This document shows, piece after piece, positions 23,586-36,513 of a stretch of DNA of 64,000 nucleotides. This DNA is from Chaetorhynchus papuensis (lineage: Eukaryota > Chordata > Aves > Passeriformes > Rhipiduridae), in assembly GCA_013396525.1 (NCBI GenBank), contig VWYX01000081.1, positions 911,451 to 975,450 of the forward strand, written 5' to 3'. Numbering within the stretch: position 1 is the stretch's first letter; each line of letters starts with the position of its first letter. The notes under the pieces are model-generated. The model worked only from the letters and a program-made list of their open reading frames with translations. It did no database searches and was not told the DNA's origin. Made by a program: the position numbers and the translations under genes.

Positions 23586-25139
23586 CCTTCTCTCTGCATT
23601 CACTGGCTGCATAAATAACTTTGAACCATCACAGTCTGTTCTGAGAGCCTCAGCCATGTATCCAAAGTGAAGTGAAATGAATCTCTGTCTCCAGGTCTAC
23701 TCTTGCTGTGTAAAAACTAAAACCATAATTGTGAATGGCAAATGCTCTCCAAACCCCAGAAGTGATGTTGGGCAAGGCAGTGTATTTGCTTTGCCCCCTT
23801 TCGGTGATGAAAAACTGTTTGCTGAGGAAAACTGAATGTGTATAAACCCTTAGTTCATCAGTGGGGCAACTGCAACAATATATTTGATCCTTTCATACTT
23901 CACCGTTGTAACAGCTTAATATTAGGGTTTAGAACAACATATGTCCCTGTTTTGAGAGTATTCACTTTTTTTAGAACTCTGGAAAAAAGCACAAGCTCTG
24001 TAGTAAGGAGAGGAAAGGGACCTCAATTTTAGCAGCTTTAGTACAGAAATAGACAAAAATCCTACCCTTGATTCAAAGCTTCAAAGGTGTAAAGTGAAGG
24101 CTCGTTATGACCTGTTCTGTCAAATGAAGTACAGTGGTTGTTCAGAGGTAATATCCTCATATATTATCATGCTTAAAAACAGGCAATGTCATAAACTTTT
24201 TGAAGCACCTAACATACTACAGAAGCTGTGCAGGCTGGTAAAGTCACTAGTTAACATCTCTAAATCACGTAAAGCTGGAAGTGCCATATTCTTTCCTGAT
24301 GTGTTCAAGGTGACCTGCCATTCTCACTATAAACTGGATTTTTAATTTATTTTTTATTTAAGGAGAAAAATGCATCCACTCTTGGATGGTTCATAACAGC
24401 TTTTTAACCATGCTGGGGCACTGTTCCTTAGGTGGTAACTACGGACACGTGGCCTCACCACAATAAAGAACTGAAGACTTTAGTGGTGACCACCAATTGT
24501 CACAATATTGACATATTTCTCAGTAACAGAGGCAGGTGCCTTTGTTTCCTCATTCCTTCATAACTGTGATGCATTTGTTTAGCCTAAACCAAGGCAAGCC
24601 CATGGTGCTTTCCTACAGTCTTTACAGGTGCAGCAACAGAATGTTACTCTTTTGAGGGGGGCAATAGGGTTTGTAAAAACAGTGAAAGTTCTGGCCCCCT
24701 GTGGGTTCCAAATCTTTTCTCAAAGGAGGGAATAGACTTTCAAATCTCTGTAGCTCATTTTTAAATGCGTTCTGAAAGTTAGACATCCAGTGGTCTATAT
24801 AGGAGCCAGAGCGTGCAGCCTGGCTTTCAGAGATACCAAACACACAGAAGATCCCACCAAAATCAGTGGTGGCATCTTTGTGCTCAGAAGCTCTGAAATA
24901 ATACCATGAGGGTTTCAGAGGGAGTGCTGATTTCTTCCTCCCATAATATGTCATGGCAAGATATACCTAGAGCAGGATCATATGGAGCTCAGTGTTTTGA
25001 ACGGGAGCTTCTGTCTTGTTTGATTTACTCTCGCCATGCTGTGGTTTGCACCAATCCATCCCTCAAACCCTCCTCCCCCTCTAAATTGCAGCACTGCTTC
25101 ACTGACCATGTCAAAGGTTCACTTTGCTCCTGCAGAAGT

Positions 25140-25385
25140 CTTTTCCAGCCTGGTTAATGTCACTTAACGTTTGGCTGCAGTGTTTGTTTTGAATCAGATT
25201 AATTAGGTTTTCCATGACTGGTGTGTTAAGGGCTTCCTGATTCATGTGTTCTGAATATTGTCTCTGGACGTGTTTTGTGGACAGTCTTTAGAAATGTTTG
25301 TGCTGTGGTGATGTTTGTTGCTAATTGCTGTGATTCGTTGAGACATGGAACAGTTGACTGATATCACTGTTAGCAAGGGCAGGCA
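25140..25385. promoter_or_regulatory. Candidate conserved non-coding element
   Basis: CACTTAACGTTTGGC, CAGATTAATTAGG, GTTGCTAATTGCTGTGATTC and isolated CpGs lie in unique sequence rich in TGTTTG-type forkhead-like words. Confidence 0.28.
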
Positions 25386-26731
25386 GAAAAATAGTAGATT
25401 TTATTCTGAGGTCAGAAAAGAGTAGGAAACAAATTCATTGCAAGTTCTAATGAAATTGTCTCTGTGTAGCAAATAATCACTTTGAAAAGCATCTAAACAA
25501 AAGGGATGTTTTGAAAACCAAACAAAAATCTGATATGTTTTAGAAATAACAAACAAACTTACCAAAGAAACACATCTGTTCCCTGCAGCTATGTTAATGG
25601 TGAAAGGTGCCTTTAAGCACCTGCTAAAACAGGGGCGTCCAGTACTTGACAATGTTATTGTTTTTCAAGCTCCCTTCGTAAAAATGAATTGTCAGCAAGT
25701 TTAAGTACAACATCCTTTCTAAAAACTCCAGTGACTCCTAATGACTTCTAAAACTGTGTAGCTAAAGTTGTAGATTGTGGCTGCCATCCTTCCTAAACTC
25801 AAATGAACCTGCAAGAAGTTGCCTATTGCTTTTCCTTCTAGGAGTGCCTTCCCTTAAGGGTCATGAGTGGTTTTAGTAACAACTTTCCCTTTTACTGATC
25901 AGATTGTCAAAACTGTGTCCAAAGCTGAGGTTTATCTCCAAAAATATGTTAATCAGTGAGAGGAATCTGGTTCTCTGGCATGTTCTCTCTCCATGGATCA
26001 GTGGTCTCCTTAATATCAAAAAGCCAGTGGCTTCTGACTGAAGGTTTGGGATATAATCTCGATTATAGCAAGACAATATGGTGGGAAAAGTGTTGTTTAT
26101 GGAGCACTGGGATAAAGAGTGAGGCTGTTTTCCAAATACCAAGGAAAACAAACCTATTATATTCCAGCTGCTGATAGTCATAGAGATTATGTTCGTAATA
26201 TAACAGATACAGACATGGAGTTGGATATCCAAAGAGTCCAAAATTTCAGTTTGGCAGATTGCTATGTATTAGTAGCTTTTTAATTTTGGTCATATTGTTG
26301 TCTCCTTGATGCATGTAAATTTGATAGTGTGCATCTTTCACACTCTCTGCTAGCTCATGGCTGCTGCCAGGGTGGTCAGGGTGACAGACTGCCATGATGT
26401 TCCAGGATAGATGTTATTGTGGAATTAGTGTTTTTCTAACCTGTCAGCAATTCTTGGGGTTCTTGGTCTTGGCATCTTGCCCAAGTTCCATCTTTTTCAC
26501 TGTAAAAAATATTAACTTTTCTCAGAGAAGTGTGCATACACCAGCCATTGTCTGGAGACTGTTTTGTCAGGACTGTGTTGTTTGAGGGCTGCTCAATTTT
26601 GAGCAAGACTGAATTGTTTTATAGGTGCCCCTTCTCACAATAGGAAAGATGCTTTTCTCCTCTCTTTGGTTGGAAGAACAAAAAATGTTTAATGTTTCGA
26701 GACTTTCATACCAGATAAAGAGAAAGAGAAG

Positions 26732-27100
26732 GAATCATAGAATTTCAGAATATTTGGTGTTGGGAGGAATGTTTAAAGCTCTACTCTAGTACCTCTGCAA
26801 TGAGCAGGGACTTCTTCAACTGGATCAGCTTGCTCAGAGCCCTGTCCAACCCCATCTTGTATGTTTGCAGGGAGGAGGGACCCTCCACCTCTATGGACAA
26901 CCTATTCTAATGTTTTAAAAAACGTTTTAAAAAACTTTTTCTTTAAGTCTCATCTAAATCTTCCTTCATTTAGTTTGAAACCATGGCCCCTTGCCCTACC
27001 GCAATAGACCCTACTAAGCAGTTTATCCCCGTCTTTCTTACAGGCCCCCTTCAAGTACTGAAAGGCCACAAAGAAGTCTGGAAAGACATAATCCTGCCCT
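26732..27100 (-). mobile_element. CR1 3'-end fragment
   Basis: It starts with GGAATCATAGAATTTCAGAA, the reverse complement of the CR1 terminal ATTCTATGATTCC repeat. It continues with the antisense CR1 tail: CCTGTCCAACCCCATCTTG, GGGACCCTCCACCTCTATGG, CCCCCTTCAAGTACTGAAAG. The order places the 3' end at the left, so the element is on the minus strand. It contains a 12-bp tandem duplication (26912-26935). The right limit is judged by loss of similarity near 27090-27110. Confidence 0.88.
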
Positions 27101-28165
27101 TTCCTTGAATATTTTTTTTTGATGTATTCTAGAAGTTATGCTAGCTTGCAAATTTACCATAACTGTTCTTCCTCCTCCTCCTCTTCTACACGTTCCCTAT
27201 AATGTCATCAGGTACATATGGCCACTGCTCAGATAAGGGCTGTTGCACTGGAACCCAGTGTTTCGTGGTTGGTTTTTTTTTTTTTTCCCTCTGGAATAAA
27301 TTCCAATGGCAGGATTTGCAAATGTGCTGGGAATATAGGGCCAGCCCCCTTTCCCTTGCCTTTGCTGCACACCTGCATGAAACTTACCCTACCAGAACCC
27401 AGATAATCTGCAACTCAAATATCTTCTGTGTATCTGAAACAAATTGTGCTGGCTGTTTGCCATGCAGTGAAATCACACAGTTTTTCATTACACTCTCAGA
27501 AGCCTTAATTAGTGAATAAGGCAGCTGTATGCTCTCAAAAATACATCTATCAGTACAAACTGCTGCCTGATGGTCCAAAATAAAACATGCCAACATTTCT
27601 TTCATGCTTTCTCTTCTCTTAGAGCTCATGGGCAGGTAACTGGGGGGAGAGGAACCACTAATGATTTTGTTAGCTTTGTTATTTATGTTCATCCCCAGTT
27701 AAGAAGAAAAGACAAAATGCATCTTTAAATTGTCTGTCTGATTAAAATTATCTGTCTCTGCATGGAATTACCTTCCTTTCTGTCTCATCTAGGTGTTCAA
27801 TTGGTACCTCGTAACTCCTGATTTTGTGGGCTCTGCATGCTTAGAGGAAAAGTTCTCTGATCTTCACCCATTAGTTCCACGTTGCTGTTTGTCAGCATTG
27901 AGAAAAAAGAATACTTGTCTTGACACATGTAAAAGAGAGCAAGGCTCTTACCTGTCTTAGGGAATGACCAGAATGTACTGTTTTTTCTAAAAATGGACAA
28001 GAATTTTATTGAAAAAATTAGCATGTGTCTCTTCAAATGGCTCTAGGTATTTTTCTTGAATAAATTGGCCCTGGGGACATGCACAGGTGAAGTTTCTTTG
28101 CCTGTAACTTTTGCTGGAATTTCTTCTTCATTTTTACAGAAAACTAAGATGTGAGCTTGAGAAGA

Positions 28166-28194
28166 TTTTTTTTTTTTTTTTACTAGCATGGCAG
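28166..28194 (+). repeat. T16 tract leading into CAG|GTAAAT
   Basis: Sixteen T (28166-28181) are followed by ACTAGCATGGCAG and then GTAAAT. It resembles an acceptor joined to a donor, but an earlier AG in ACTAG weakens the recursive-splice reading. Confidence 0.6.
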
Positions 28195-28324
28195 GTAAAT
28201 AGCTCCCATCACCCAGTTCCAAAGTATTTCTAATAGAAGATTTCCACCAGCTCTGAATTGGAGCTGCTGAAGCATCATTGGGGTTCTATCCTCTCGAGTT
28301 CCCAGTGGGGCAGTGAAGTGAAAT

Positions 28325-28425
28325 GCATGTTTTACAGAGGAGAGAGGAAAACCCACCTGCCACCTAGAAAGATTTTGGTGAAGATGGGGACTGAATCCAC
28401 ACCTTTCACTTCAGCAGGCACCTGC
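28325..28425 (-). mobile_element. MIR-like amniote SINE relic
   Basis: GTTTTACAGAGGAGAGAGGA followed about 50 bp later by GATGGGGACTGAATCCACAC fits the antisense MIR plan (tttacagatgaggaa ... agctgggattgaaccc). The intervening part is too diverged to confirm. Confidence 0.35.
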
Positions 28426-30061
28426 AGTTGATGTCATGAAAGATTGGCACAACTTCAAGGAGGAAGAGGGTTAGTTTAGGGTGGCATCAAGGGGATGCAA
28501 ATTCGCGTTGATTCCTCTCATCTCCCTCAGCCAGGAAACTGCCTAATAACGCAAACTTGCAGAAAGTGACAGAAAGCCCAAGGGAAAGGTATGGAAATGG
28601 TACAACTATTTCAAAATTTTATATAAAGAACAGGAAGGGTGGTGAGACACCAGTCCCACTGTGAGTATTTTGTCTTGTTTGTACTGTTTTCCATCGTGGT
28701 GGTTGAAACATCCTGCTTGAGAGGCAGGGGGAGAAAGCTCTTTTTTCTAAGTCAGGGGTTCATGTGTGGGGGATCAATGGAGTCTGGTCTTTCTGCCTGT
28801 CTGCATCTATCATGTACTTGTCCACTGTCTTTCCCTCTCCCACTTGAGCTCTCAGAAGATCCAGGCACCTCTGCTTCATTTCTCATCCAGATGTCTTCTG
28901 ATACTTTTCCAACAAAATTCTAGTACAAGTCTTGGTCTCCTGTGTCTGTTTCAATACCATATTCAAGTGTGAGTCAGAGCTCCATCTGGACAATCTCTGG
29001 GTCTTCTGCAGAAGACTCAAGGATCGACATACGAGTCTCACTAGCCTCAGCTGGTGGAATGTCTCTCAGCTAGCTTAGACCTCAGGTTTTCTGCTCCTTT
29101 GGGAGATTTGTGGTTGGAAAAATATTCACTGAAAGAGTGCTACTAAGAAAAGAAAGATCATCTTTTTTAATTTCTTAACCAGTATTAAGTGTGTACCCCT
29201 GGCAACTTCTGACTCACAGTTGCAGATCTTGGGAAATCTAACATTTTTTGCAGTACAGTGCAGATAGAAAGATATTAAGTGACTTCAGGTGAACAAAACA
29301 TATCAAACCAGAATAGATTTAGACTTAATTTCCCCTCCCTCACCCCCTTAATTTTTCATGTTTCTGCTTTTTGGAATGTATTGTGAGGTTTTAGCCTTGG
29401 TTATAGGAACAAAGATCTCTGGTAGTCAACAGGACTCATAAATAGAGGACACTGCTAACTGTAAAGCTCTTACCATTGAATTAAACAGTGAAACAAATTC
29501 TTCACATCTGAACTTCCCAAAAAGAACAATATTTAACCTTTGCATTAAAAAAAGCAATTTCTCATAAAATCATAGTCCAAGCTGAATTTTATCCTTCAGC
29601 AAAGAGTTGGAAGACAAACAAGCGAGAGTTGCTTCCCAAAAAAAAGGAAAGTGAAAGAAATAGAGCCTTCTATCCCTCAGCAGACTGGTAACATCTCCCA
29701 GATGATATGTTCTTACTCAGAGGTCTTCAGTGGTGCTGGGAGGAGATATGCGGGTAGACTTTTCAGACTTCTATTTTGCCTGCACATTGGATCCTCCTCG
29801 TGCCTGAAAAAGAGGTAATATATAAAATCAGGGTTATTCATGATGGCAGTAATACCATTAACTGCTGCCTTAATAGCCTGCAGGAAATGAGTGGGAGTAT
29901 GTCTCTTACTATTTATGGTGAGCAGAGGGACACCATGAAGAAGCCTTTGACAGCTCCAGCGGTTTCTGCGGTCTGTGTTGTCCATGGTGTGTTTACCTGA
30001 CCTCAAAATGCACTTTGGCTGGGGCAAGAGATGAAGGTAATGTGTTGCCTTCTGCAAAGGA

Positions 30062-30078
30062 GGGGTTGGGGGGGTGGG
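30062..30078 (+). other. Compact G-quadruplex-capable tract
   Basis: GGGGTTGGGGGGGTGGG gives four tracts of three G with loops of 2, 1 and 1 bases. It lies just before the MIR-like relic. No associated gene feature is seen. Confidence 0.55.
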
Positions 30079-30139
30079 CAGCTGGACAGGGAGTTGACCC
30101 TGAGGAAGGTGGATTTCTTACACAGCTTTGTTACCCCTC

Positions 30140-30250
30140 TCCTGGTTAAGTTTGGCTGAGTCACTTCATATTTCTCCATCTATCTGTCTTCTCATTAGCA
30201 AATGGAATAAAGACGCTGACCTTATGTGCTTTGAGACCTACACAGGTAAG
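30140..30250 (+). mobile_element. MIR-like amniote SINE relic
   Basis: TTTGGCTGAGTCACTTCATA, a later CTCATTAGCAAATGGAATAA and finally GTGCTTTGAGACCTAC mirror the sense MIR layout: 'gcaagtcacttaacc', then 'catctgtaaaatggg', then the L2-like 'gctttgagatc' tail. The three parts are in the right order, which supports the call despite low identity. Confidence 0.45.
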
Positions 30251-31234
30251 ATAATTTCTAAGACCATGGTGGAATTAACATGGTAGGTTGGGAGCTTTAC
30301 CCTTTTCTGGGTAAATAGGATGCAATTCTCTCAGGCTGTCAATCCAGTAGCTGTCACTTGTCAGAAGCACTAAATTCAGATGCAAAATGCATAATTACAG
30401 ACAAAGTTAAATGCACCAGGGTCAGAAGAGGGGGGTGGTGGGAAAATGAGGTAAGTTGTTTATGTGGAGAGGGAAGGTATGTGTGTGGGGGGAAGTGTTT
30501 GGTGAACTTCATAGACCACATCTCCTGAAGGATGGAGTCGCGTTGCGTGAAGGTTCCAACTGCTAGTTTCTAGCAAAAAAAGCATTAGCCGCAGGAGAAG
30601 CAAAACCATACATCATGGAGCAGCACTTTCTGTAAATTTTTTTTGAGGCACACATTTGTAAACACATCTAAAATTAGAGTTCAGCATCAGAACAATGAGT
30701 ACTAGCTCTTCATATTCTTTGCTCTCAAATTTTGATGTTTTTTTCCCCTCTCCAGATCATAATATAAGTAGTACATGTGTATATAATTTATTTATATTTT
30801 TAAAAGGAACTTTCTATATTTCCATCTGTTCCAATTAGACTGAATGGAACAGCTTTTATAAGTAAATGGAGAGAGGGGGAGGAAGAGAAGGGAGTAAAAA
30901 GAACAAAAAGGCTTAAAACACAAACCTTGAATGGAAGAAGATAAAACATTTGTTGCTTAGCACCATGATGAAAAATATCTTCTCTCTACAAAAATCAGGA
31001 AGCAAAATTCTTATTCCTCCCCCTCCATCTTCCTTTCTCCCTTAAAGAACTTCCAGCCACTCACAAGGAATATGGATTGAGAGACTTGAGGACACAGGGT
31101 CACACAGGACCTGGACGTGGCATTGCTCCTGTAGCAGATGGCATTTCCAAACAGAGAATGTCTTTGGAATCAGAACAGACCCCACATCACCTCTCCAGGT
31201 TTTGAGTGAGTTTATACAGTCCAAGGAGAGGGAA

Positions 31235-31310
31235 GATCTTGGTCATCTTGGACAACAAGACCTCCAGAATCCCCTCCCAGTATCAGCAATTCTATGACTC
31301 AAGATGGTCA
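31235..31310 (+). mobile_element. CR1 3' tail, plus orientation
   Basis: CTTGGACAACAAGACCTCCA followed by CCCAGTATCAGCAATTCTAT matches the sense CR1 end (the dacctccag...cagcaattctatgattc pattern). Only the last 70 or so bases are recognisable. It is the clearest CR1 piece in the same direction as CELF4. Confidence 0.65.
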
Positions 31311-31534
31311 TCAACATGCACACTTCCTTGGTTTTGGGAAAGTGTAGTTTTGATTTCTGTCCTGGTGACTTGGCCTGTGGAAATTCCCTGCCAGAAACTC
31401 TAATTTCACAGTAAAGCATTTAAAAATCAGTTAGTCCACTTGGCTTGTTAAGCAATGATGAGAACAGGCCAAAAGTACTCTGAAAGGATGTTTTGCTACC
31501 TTTTTCTTCTGGTTGGTTTTGGTTTTCTGTAGTT

Positions 31535-31558
31535 TTTGTTTGTTTGTTTGTTTGTTTG
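31535..31558. repeat. (TTTG)6 microsatellite in a T/G-rich tract
   Basis: Six exact TTTG units within a T/G-dominated stretch from about 31500 to 31600. On the minus strand it reads as Asn-Lys-Gln-Thr repeats in a chance open frame. Confidence 0.95.
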
Positions 31559-32484
31559 TTTTGATTTTGGTTTTTGTTTTTGATTTTTTTTTCTCTAAAT
31601 GGAATGCTTTTCAGTTCTTCTGATAAAAAACTTGTACTTATTTGTCTCCAGGCTTTTGGCTGCTTTGTACCTCCACTTCTGGGTGAACTGAGGTCTCTGG
31701 AGCTGGTAGAATCCTCTCTGAATTTGTCCTTCTTCAATGTTTGTTTGAGGGTCTCAGCAGAAAGCTGAGATATGAGCAAGGGTGGAAGCTCTTTCTCTCC
31801 TGGGACCCTGCTTTGAAGTGTGGCACTTGGAAGGTGCATCCTTCCCTCAACCAAGTGGGAAACCCAATCAGGCTGCCTAAGTTCTTTCCACTCCAGGAGA
31901 GTGAACAGGCCTTCTTTAATGGCTGGAAGTTTTATGGAGAAGGGAACCCATGCGGTTTTTAGGTCCATAACCCCCTCCTTCCTCTTCCCTCTCTTCCCAT
32001 GTCAGTGTTTTGTTGCCATGGAGACAGTGATTACTCCAGGAGGTTTCGAGACTCTACTGAAGCTCCCATCAGTCTCGCCTCCCACCTGGGGAGCTTCTGA
32101 CATTGAGTTAAAGGTCAAGTCCTCATGTAAATGTTTTCCTTTCCAAAATGAAATATTTTACCTATTTTGGGTGATTGTGGCGGCAGCACAGAAAACAGTT
32201 TGTCAAATCACTTAAAAAGCCAGAGCTGGGACACTTAAATTCTATTCCTATCAGGTACATGGGAGTATGGGTGGAAATCAACAGCCTCATAAGTCATATT
32301 TTAGTCCAAGTTGAGTGCTTGATTTTTCCTTACCTAATATTGCACATATGCTTCGCCATTCCCTTCCATCCCCCTCCTTCCAGCTTTTCTGAGCTTCTTG
32401 TTCTCATTAATTTGTTGTTTGCTCTCCTGCCTACACGTAAAAGCTGGGATGAAATCATTTTTATTGATGTTAGTCATAGGCTGA

Positions 32485-32605
32485 CACAGTCCTAGAAAGG
32501 ATCCCCTGGGTCACTGAGTCTGCCCCCCTGCTATTGCAGCAGGCAACCACGTAATTTAATTCCTTTCATAAACTACCTGTTAAAAGCCAGAATAATCCCT
32601 TTTTA
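32485..32605 (-). mobile_element. Degenerate CR1-type 3' fragment
   Basis: The segment GATCCCCTGGGTCACTGAGT, then CTGCCCCCCTGCTATTGCAG, then CCTTTCATAAACT resembles the tail of the same older CR1 group as the copy near 47.4 kb, in the same minus orientation. It is short and eroded, so family and limits are approximate. Confidence 0.55.
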
Positions 32606-33477
32606 AGTGACTGTGAGGGAGGTGGGGGAGGGAAAAAACCCCTCATCCCTTGATGTTTCTTGCATAGAGGGCAAAGAAATGGAGATGTGTTGTTTGAGCA
32701 CTTAGAATAAGAAGTGGGAAGACGTGGCTCTCTCGGTTTCTTTCCCCCAGTTAACCCATGCAGTCATCTGCTTGGAGGTGTTACTGACTGGTGTACACTG
32801 ATGTGTGTCAGACTAGACAGGATCAGTGAAATGATGGTGCTGATACACCAGTCCACTCTGAAGAGAAGGACGGTGTAGCAGTTTCAGATGCTGCACTGAG
32901 ATTCATTCACTGAGTTCTGCTTCTGACTTTGTCCTGGAGTCTTCCTGAGCAACCCCAGACAAACAATTTCTTTGACAAGGTCTTCACTGTCAGTCCGTCC
33001 ATGCTGCAGATCACTTGCAGCTTTCCAGAGAGGCCAAGGCAGGAAGAAGTGTGTTTGTGATGGCTCCTCCAGAAGGAATAGCTCTGCTGAGCAGTCCTGC
33101 ATCCAAGCTGTGCCTGTGCTCTGCGCCGCTGGCACGAGTGACACGGAGGTCAACTGTGCTCTTGTCAGAGGCAGACTGGAAAGCAGCAAGTGTAATTTAT
33201 GGAGGCTTGGCATGCAGTTAAGTGTAAAGTGATGGAAAGTGTGGTGGATCACTGCACTGGTGCACTTGACTTGTGCATCAGGCACATATCTATGCAAGTT
33301 CACGTTCAGTTCAAAGACAGTCCTGAAAGCATAAAAAATGCCAGCTCCCCCAGCTACAGCATTGTCAGTGTCAGAGGATGCCATGGGGTTTTGCTCTTGA
33401 TACCTTCCTGAGCTTCTCAGCAAAGCACACAACTGTAATTAGTTGACAAGCTGGCTGTGAGGAAACTCTGGGCTTTT

Positions 33478-33620
33478 ATAATATCCTTGTGTTTCACTGA
33501 CACCTTTGATCCTGAAGTGCTTTACAAAACTCTGCATGCGCACAGAGGAGACCTTTAGCCTTGGCACTGACATTCAGCCACTGCTGGGGTGATTTGCAGC
33601 AGGTGGGTAAACAAACAGCA
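33478..33620 (-). mobile_element. L2/MIR-tail-like relic
   Basis: CCTGAAGTGCTTTACAAAAC with a following CACAGAGGAGACC looks like the antisense of the L2-type SINE/LINE tail (aaagtgctttacaaa ... gaggaaac). Boundaries are uncertain and no target-site duplication was recognised. Confidence 0.35.
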
Positions 33621-34454
33621 ACTGCACCTGTAGTGGGTGCTGGAGAAAGAAGCAGAATTGCACAGAAGTGGTTGAAAAGTTTTGGGTAGGCAGCTTGGGT
33701 GGGGTTGAAAACAGGCCTCAGTGAATGCCATTAGCTCAGAAAAAGAAAAATAGAAGGAGCTTTCAAAGCCAGTTAGTGCATTATTTCTAAACCAACGTGT
33801 TGAGCTAGGAAGCTTGCAGTGGGGGAAAGTAATTCTGGAGGATCAAGTGTACTTGGCAATTTTCTTTGAGAGAGGGACTCAAAGAACAGAGGGCTTTTTT
33901 TAACAGCTAAAACACAGGATACAGGCTAAGCTCAGCCAGTGAAGTTGAGCTGATGGAGAAAAAAACATCCTGCAAGCAGATCAAATCTGGACTGTATAGA
34001 CAGCAACTTTAGCATTGGTTGAGTATAAAATGTACAGGACTGGACCCCTAAAAGGCTATCTGTTTAAGTAGACTGGGTTTTTTTCAGTGAGACAAGTGCC
34101 AGATTTGCAGTCTCTTTTAGCCTCCTCATTGTGGGACTGTTTACCCTGGAGCACAGGGGCTTTCAGAACAGTTGTGAGCAGCTCAGACCCCTATCCACAT
34201 CTGCGAATCCACACGTTGTATCTATTTGTTCTAGTCACAAGTAGATGGTGCAAAACAATGTGAAAGAGAATAAGTGATAATGTGGTCTGGCCTACTGGTA
34301 ACCTGCTATGATGTTTTGTTGCCTAAGGTCAGAGCTTTCTGGTCCAGTCAAGCAGGTGTCATGCTTAGCAGTCAGGGACAAACACTGACCTCAAGCTGTT
34401 TGTCTTTCTCCCTGGTTTTTGAAGACCTTTGAGTTGTCAATGTAGGACATGGAT

Positions 34455-34570
34455 GCAGCAACTATTGATTTCTTATGCCCACAACCTCAACCACTTGTGT
34501 GATTTTCGATGAGTTTTCCAGTCACCACCATACCTCAGTTTCCCCATTTAGCAAGTGAAATGCTTGCACC
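34455..34570 (+). mobile_element. MIR-like amniote SINE relic
   Basis: ACCTCAGTTTCCCCATTTAG followed by CAAGTGAAATG resembles the conserved 'cctcagtttccccatctgtaaaatg' part of the MIR core group in sense direction. The preceding bases are poorly matched, so only the central 40 bp are persuasive. Confidence 0.42.
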
Positions 34571-35019
34571 AGCAAGCACAGAGAACCAGCATGCTCTGAG
34601 GAAAGGAAAAGGACCTTAGATATGTTTCCATTGACTTGTATTACTGATGGAGAACGTCCTTTAGTTCAGTTGAGGAGGCAGGAAGATGAATTTAACCCCT
34701 GAAATTTTAGCCACAGCATTAGTTAAAAGCACTGATCAGTGCTGCTATGGAGTAATGCTGCTTCTTGGTACGTGAATCTAACACTCTGGGGCAGTGGGCA
34801 TTGAGGTAGATTACAACTTGCCCGTATCCAGAGGATGTAATCAGCAGCATTTCTGGCTTGGAGACTTTTGGGTTCCCAGAGCTGCACTCTGAAACCTTGG
34901 TCTCTCCCAAACCACAGTGTAAAGTCATTGGACTGGACACAATATTAAACTTTCCTGCTTCACAAACCGTGATCTTCTCTGTGGTGTGTAGCCACAGCAC
35001 AGCACAGCAGCGGGCTGCT

Positions 35020-35360
35020 GTGCAGTAAATTCATTGTGTATTGTGCAAGGGACCATTAGTTAGCTTATTATTAATACATGTGTGGGCTTTAATATACTGG
35101 TACTGTATCTGTCAGCATCTCTACCAGGTTTGCTTTTGTCCTTTGTGTTTTCCCAAAACAAGCTTATACAATTAGTTTCTTCTTGTTTCCTAAATTATTT
35201 TTGCTGTTCCTAATTATTTCACACTCCATATAAAAGAATTATTGGGGTGGGTAATGGGAGGCAAGGGATCACCTCGCCATTGCACTGCAGGCAATGTGAC
35301 GTTAAAGGCAATTTGGATTTGTTTTTGCACTTGTTTATATTTGGCTGCTTAAGAAATAGG
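35020..35360. promoter_or_regulatory. Candidate conserved non-coding element
   Basis: Homeobox-like words recur (CCATTAGTTAGC, TTATTATTAATAC, CCTAATTATTTC), and CpGs are retained in ATCACCTCGCCATTG and TGTGACGTTAAAGG. No repeat or coding signature is seen. Confidence 0.33.
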
Positions 35361-36513
35361 GGGTACTTGGGATCTGACTTTGGAGGTTAGGGTGTGACTT
35401 TCCAGTAGAGAAAAAGAAGTCTATCAGGTTGGCCTTTATGCCCGAGTAGAATGTTTGCTGAAATAGGTTTAGACTAAATCACTGTCGATTCATTCAGAGA
35501 ATAATATTCTTGCCTGAACATATGGAGTTATTGGTTATCTCCCTGATTTCTATTCCTTTATAGACAATCCTTCTTTCTTCCCATGCTTAGATGCATGTAA
35601 GTACCATCTCCAAACATCCACAACTATTTACATCATGGGCAGGAGACAGGATTCCGTTGAAGATTGTCTTCTCAGTCTCATGCAGATAGTGGAGAAGAAA
35701 TGTGTGAGAAGGGTGTGAATAGAATGAAGTTCACAGCTGGGCAGTTAAAACACATTTACATCTCTGATTGCTGAGAAAGCAGCCAGCTCCTTAAATCCTG
35801 CTTGACTGAGTGTGTAAAGGCCAAACACCACTTATTTCTTAAATATCAATTAAACAACTCTCTCCGTTAGGCTTAGAATGCAGACCAGCAGTAGAGAGAG
35901 CCTGGAGGGATTGTGTACAGAGTGTGCTGCTGACTTGGAGACAGTGCCTCTTGCCCATCCAGGATAGTGATCCATGTCCCTCACAAAGCATACCTGTGCT
36001 TGAAAATTTCGACCAGAACTGGAGTAGCAGCTGCGCTGTCCAAAGCTCTAGGGTAAACAGGGCCTCGAGTATGCTCACTGCCAAGTCATGCTTGGATTGC
36101 GGTGGTTAAATGCTCAAACACCATCTGCTTATATACTTTTGCTGCCTTCCACAGAGCAACACCCCTGCTAACGTTTGCTTTCTGGTAGAGATGAAGCATG
36201 TTTGCCTGTTCTTCCCAGGTTGAACTAGAGCAAACGCATCCATTTATTTTCCAACACAAAGTTCCCTGCTTAAAATTTGAAGGGTTTTTTCCTCAATGGA
36301 CCCTTCCCTTTCCAGTTATCACATCCTGCCTTCCTCCAGCCTAACCTAATGCAGCAAGACCTTTGAAGAAATGTAGTTAAATGGGATGTGGGTTCTGAAC
36401 TGGGGCTTATGAAAAGATGGGGATGAAACTAAACAGCAGGAAACACTGTGGGGAACATTATAGAGGTCAGGGAGAACATATTAATTAAATCTGATAAATA
36501 TGTTTCTCTTGGG

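Larger units (their letters stand above)
27110..30130. other. Intronic block, no gene seen
   Basis: Unique sequence plus the listed relic and T16 tract. Frames of 102-114 codons occur (27384-27692 and 29713-30057, both minus) without recognisable domains. Confidence 0.55.
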
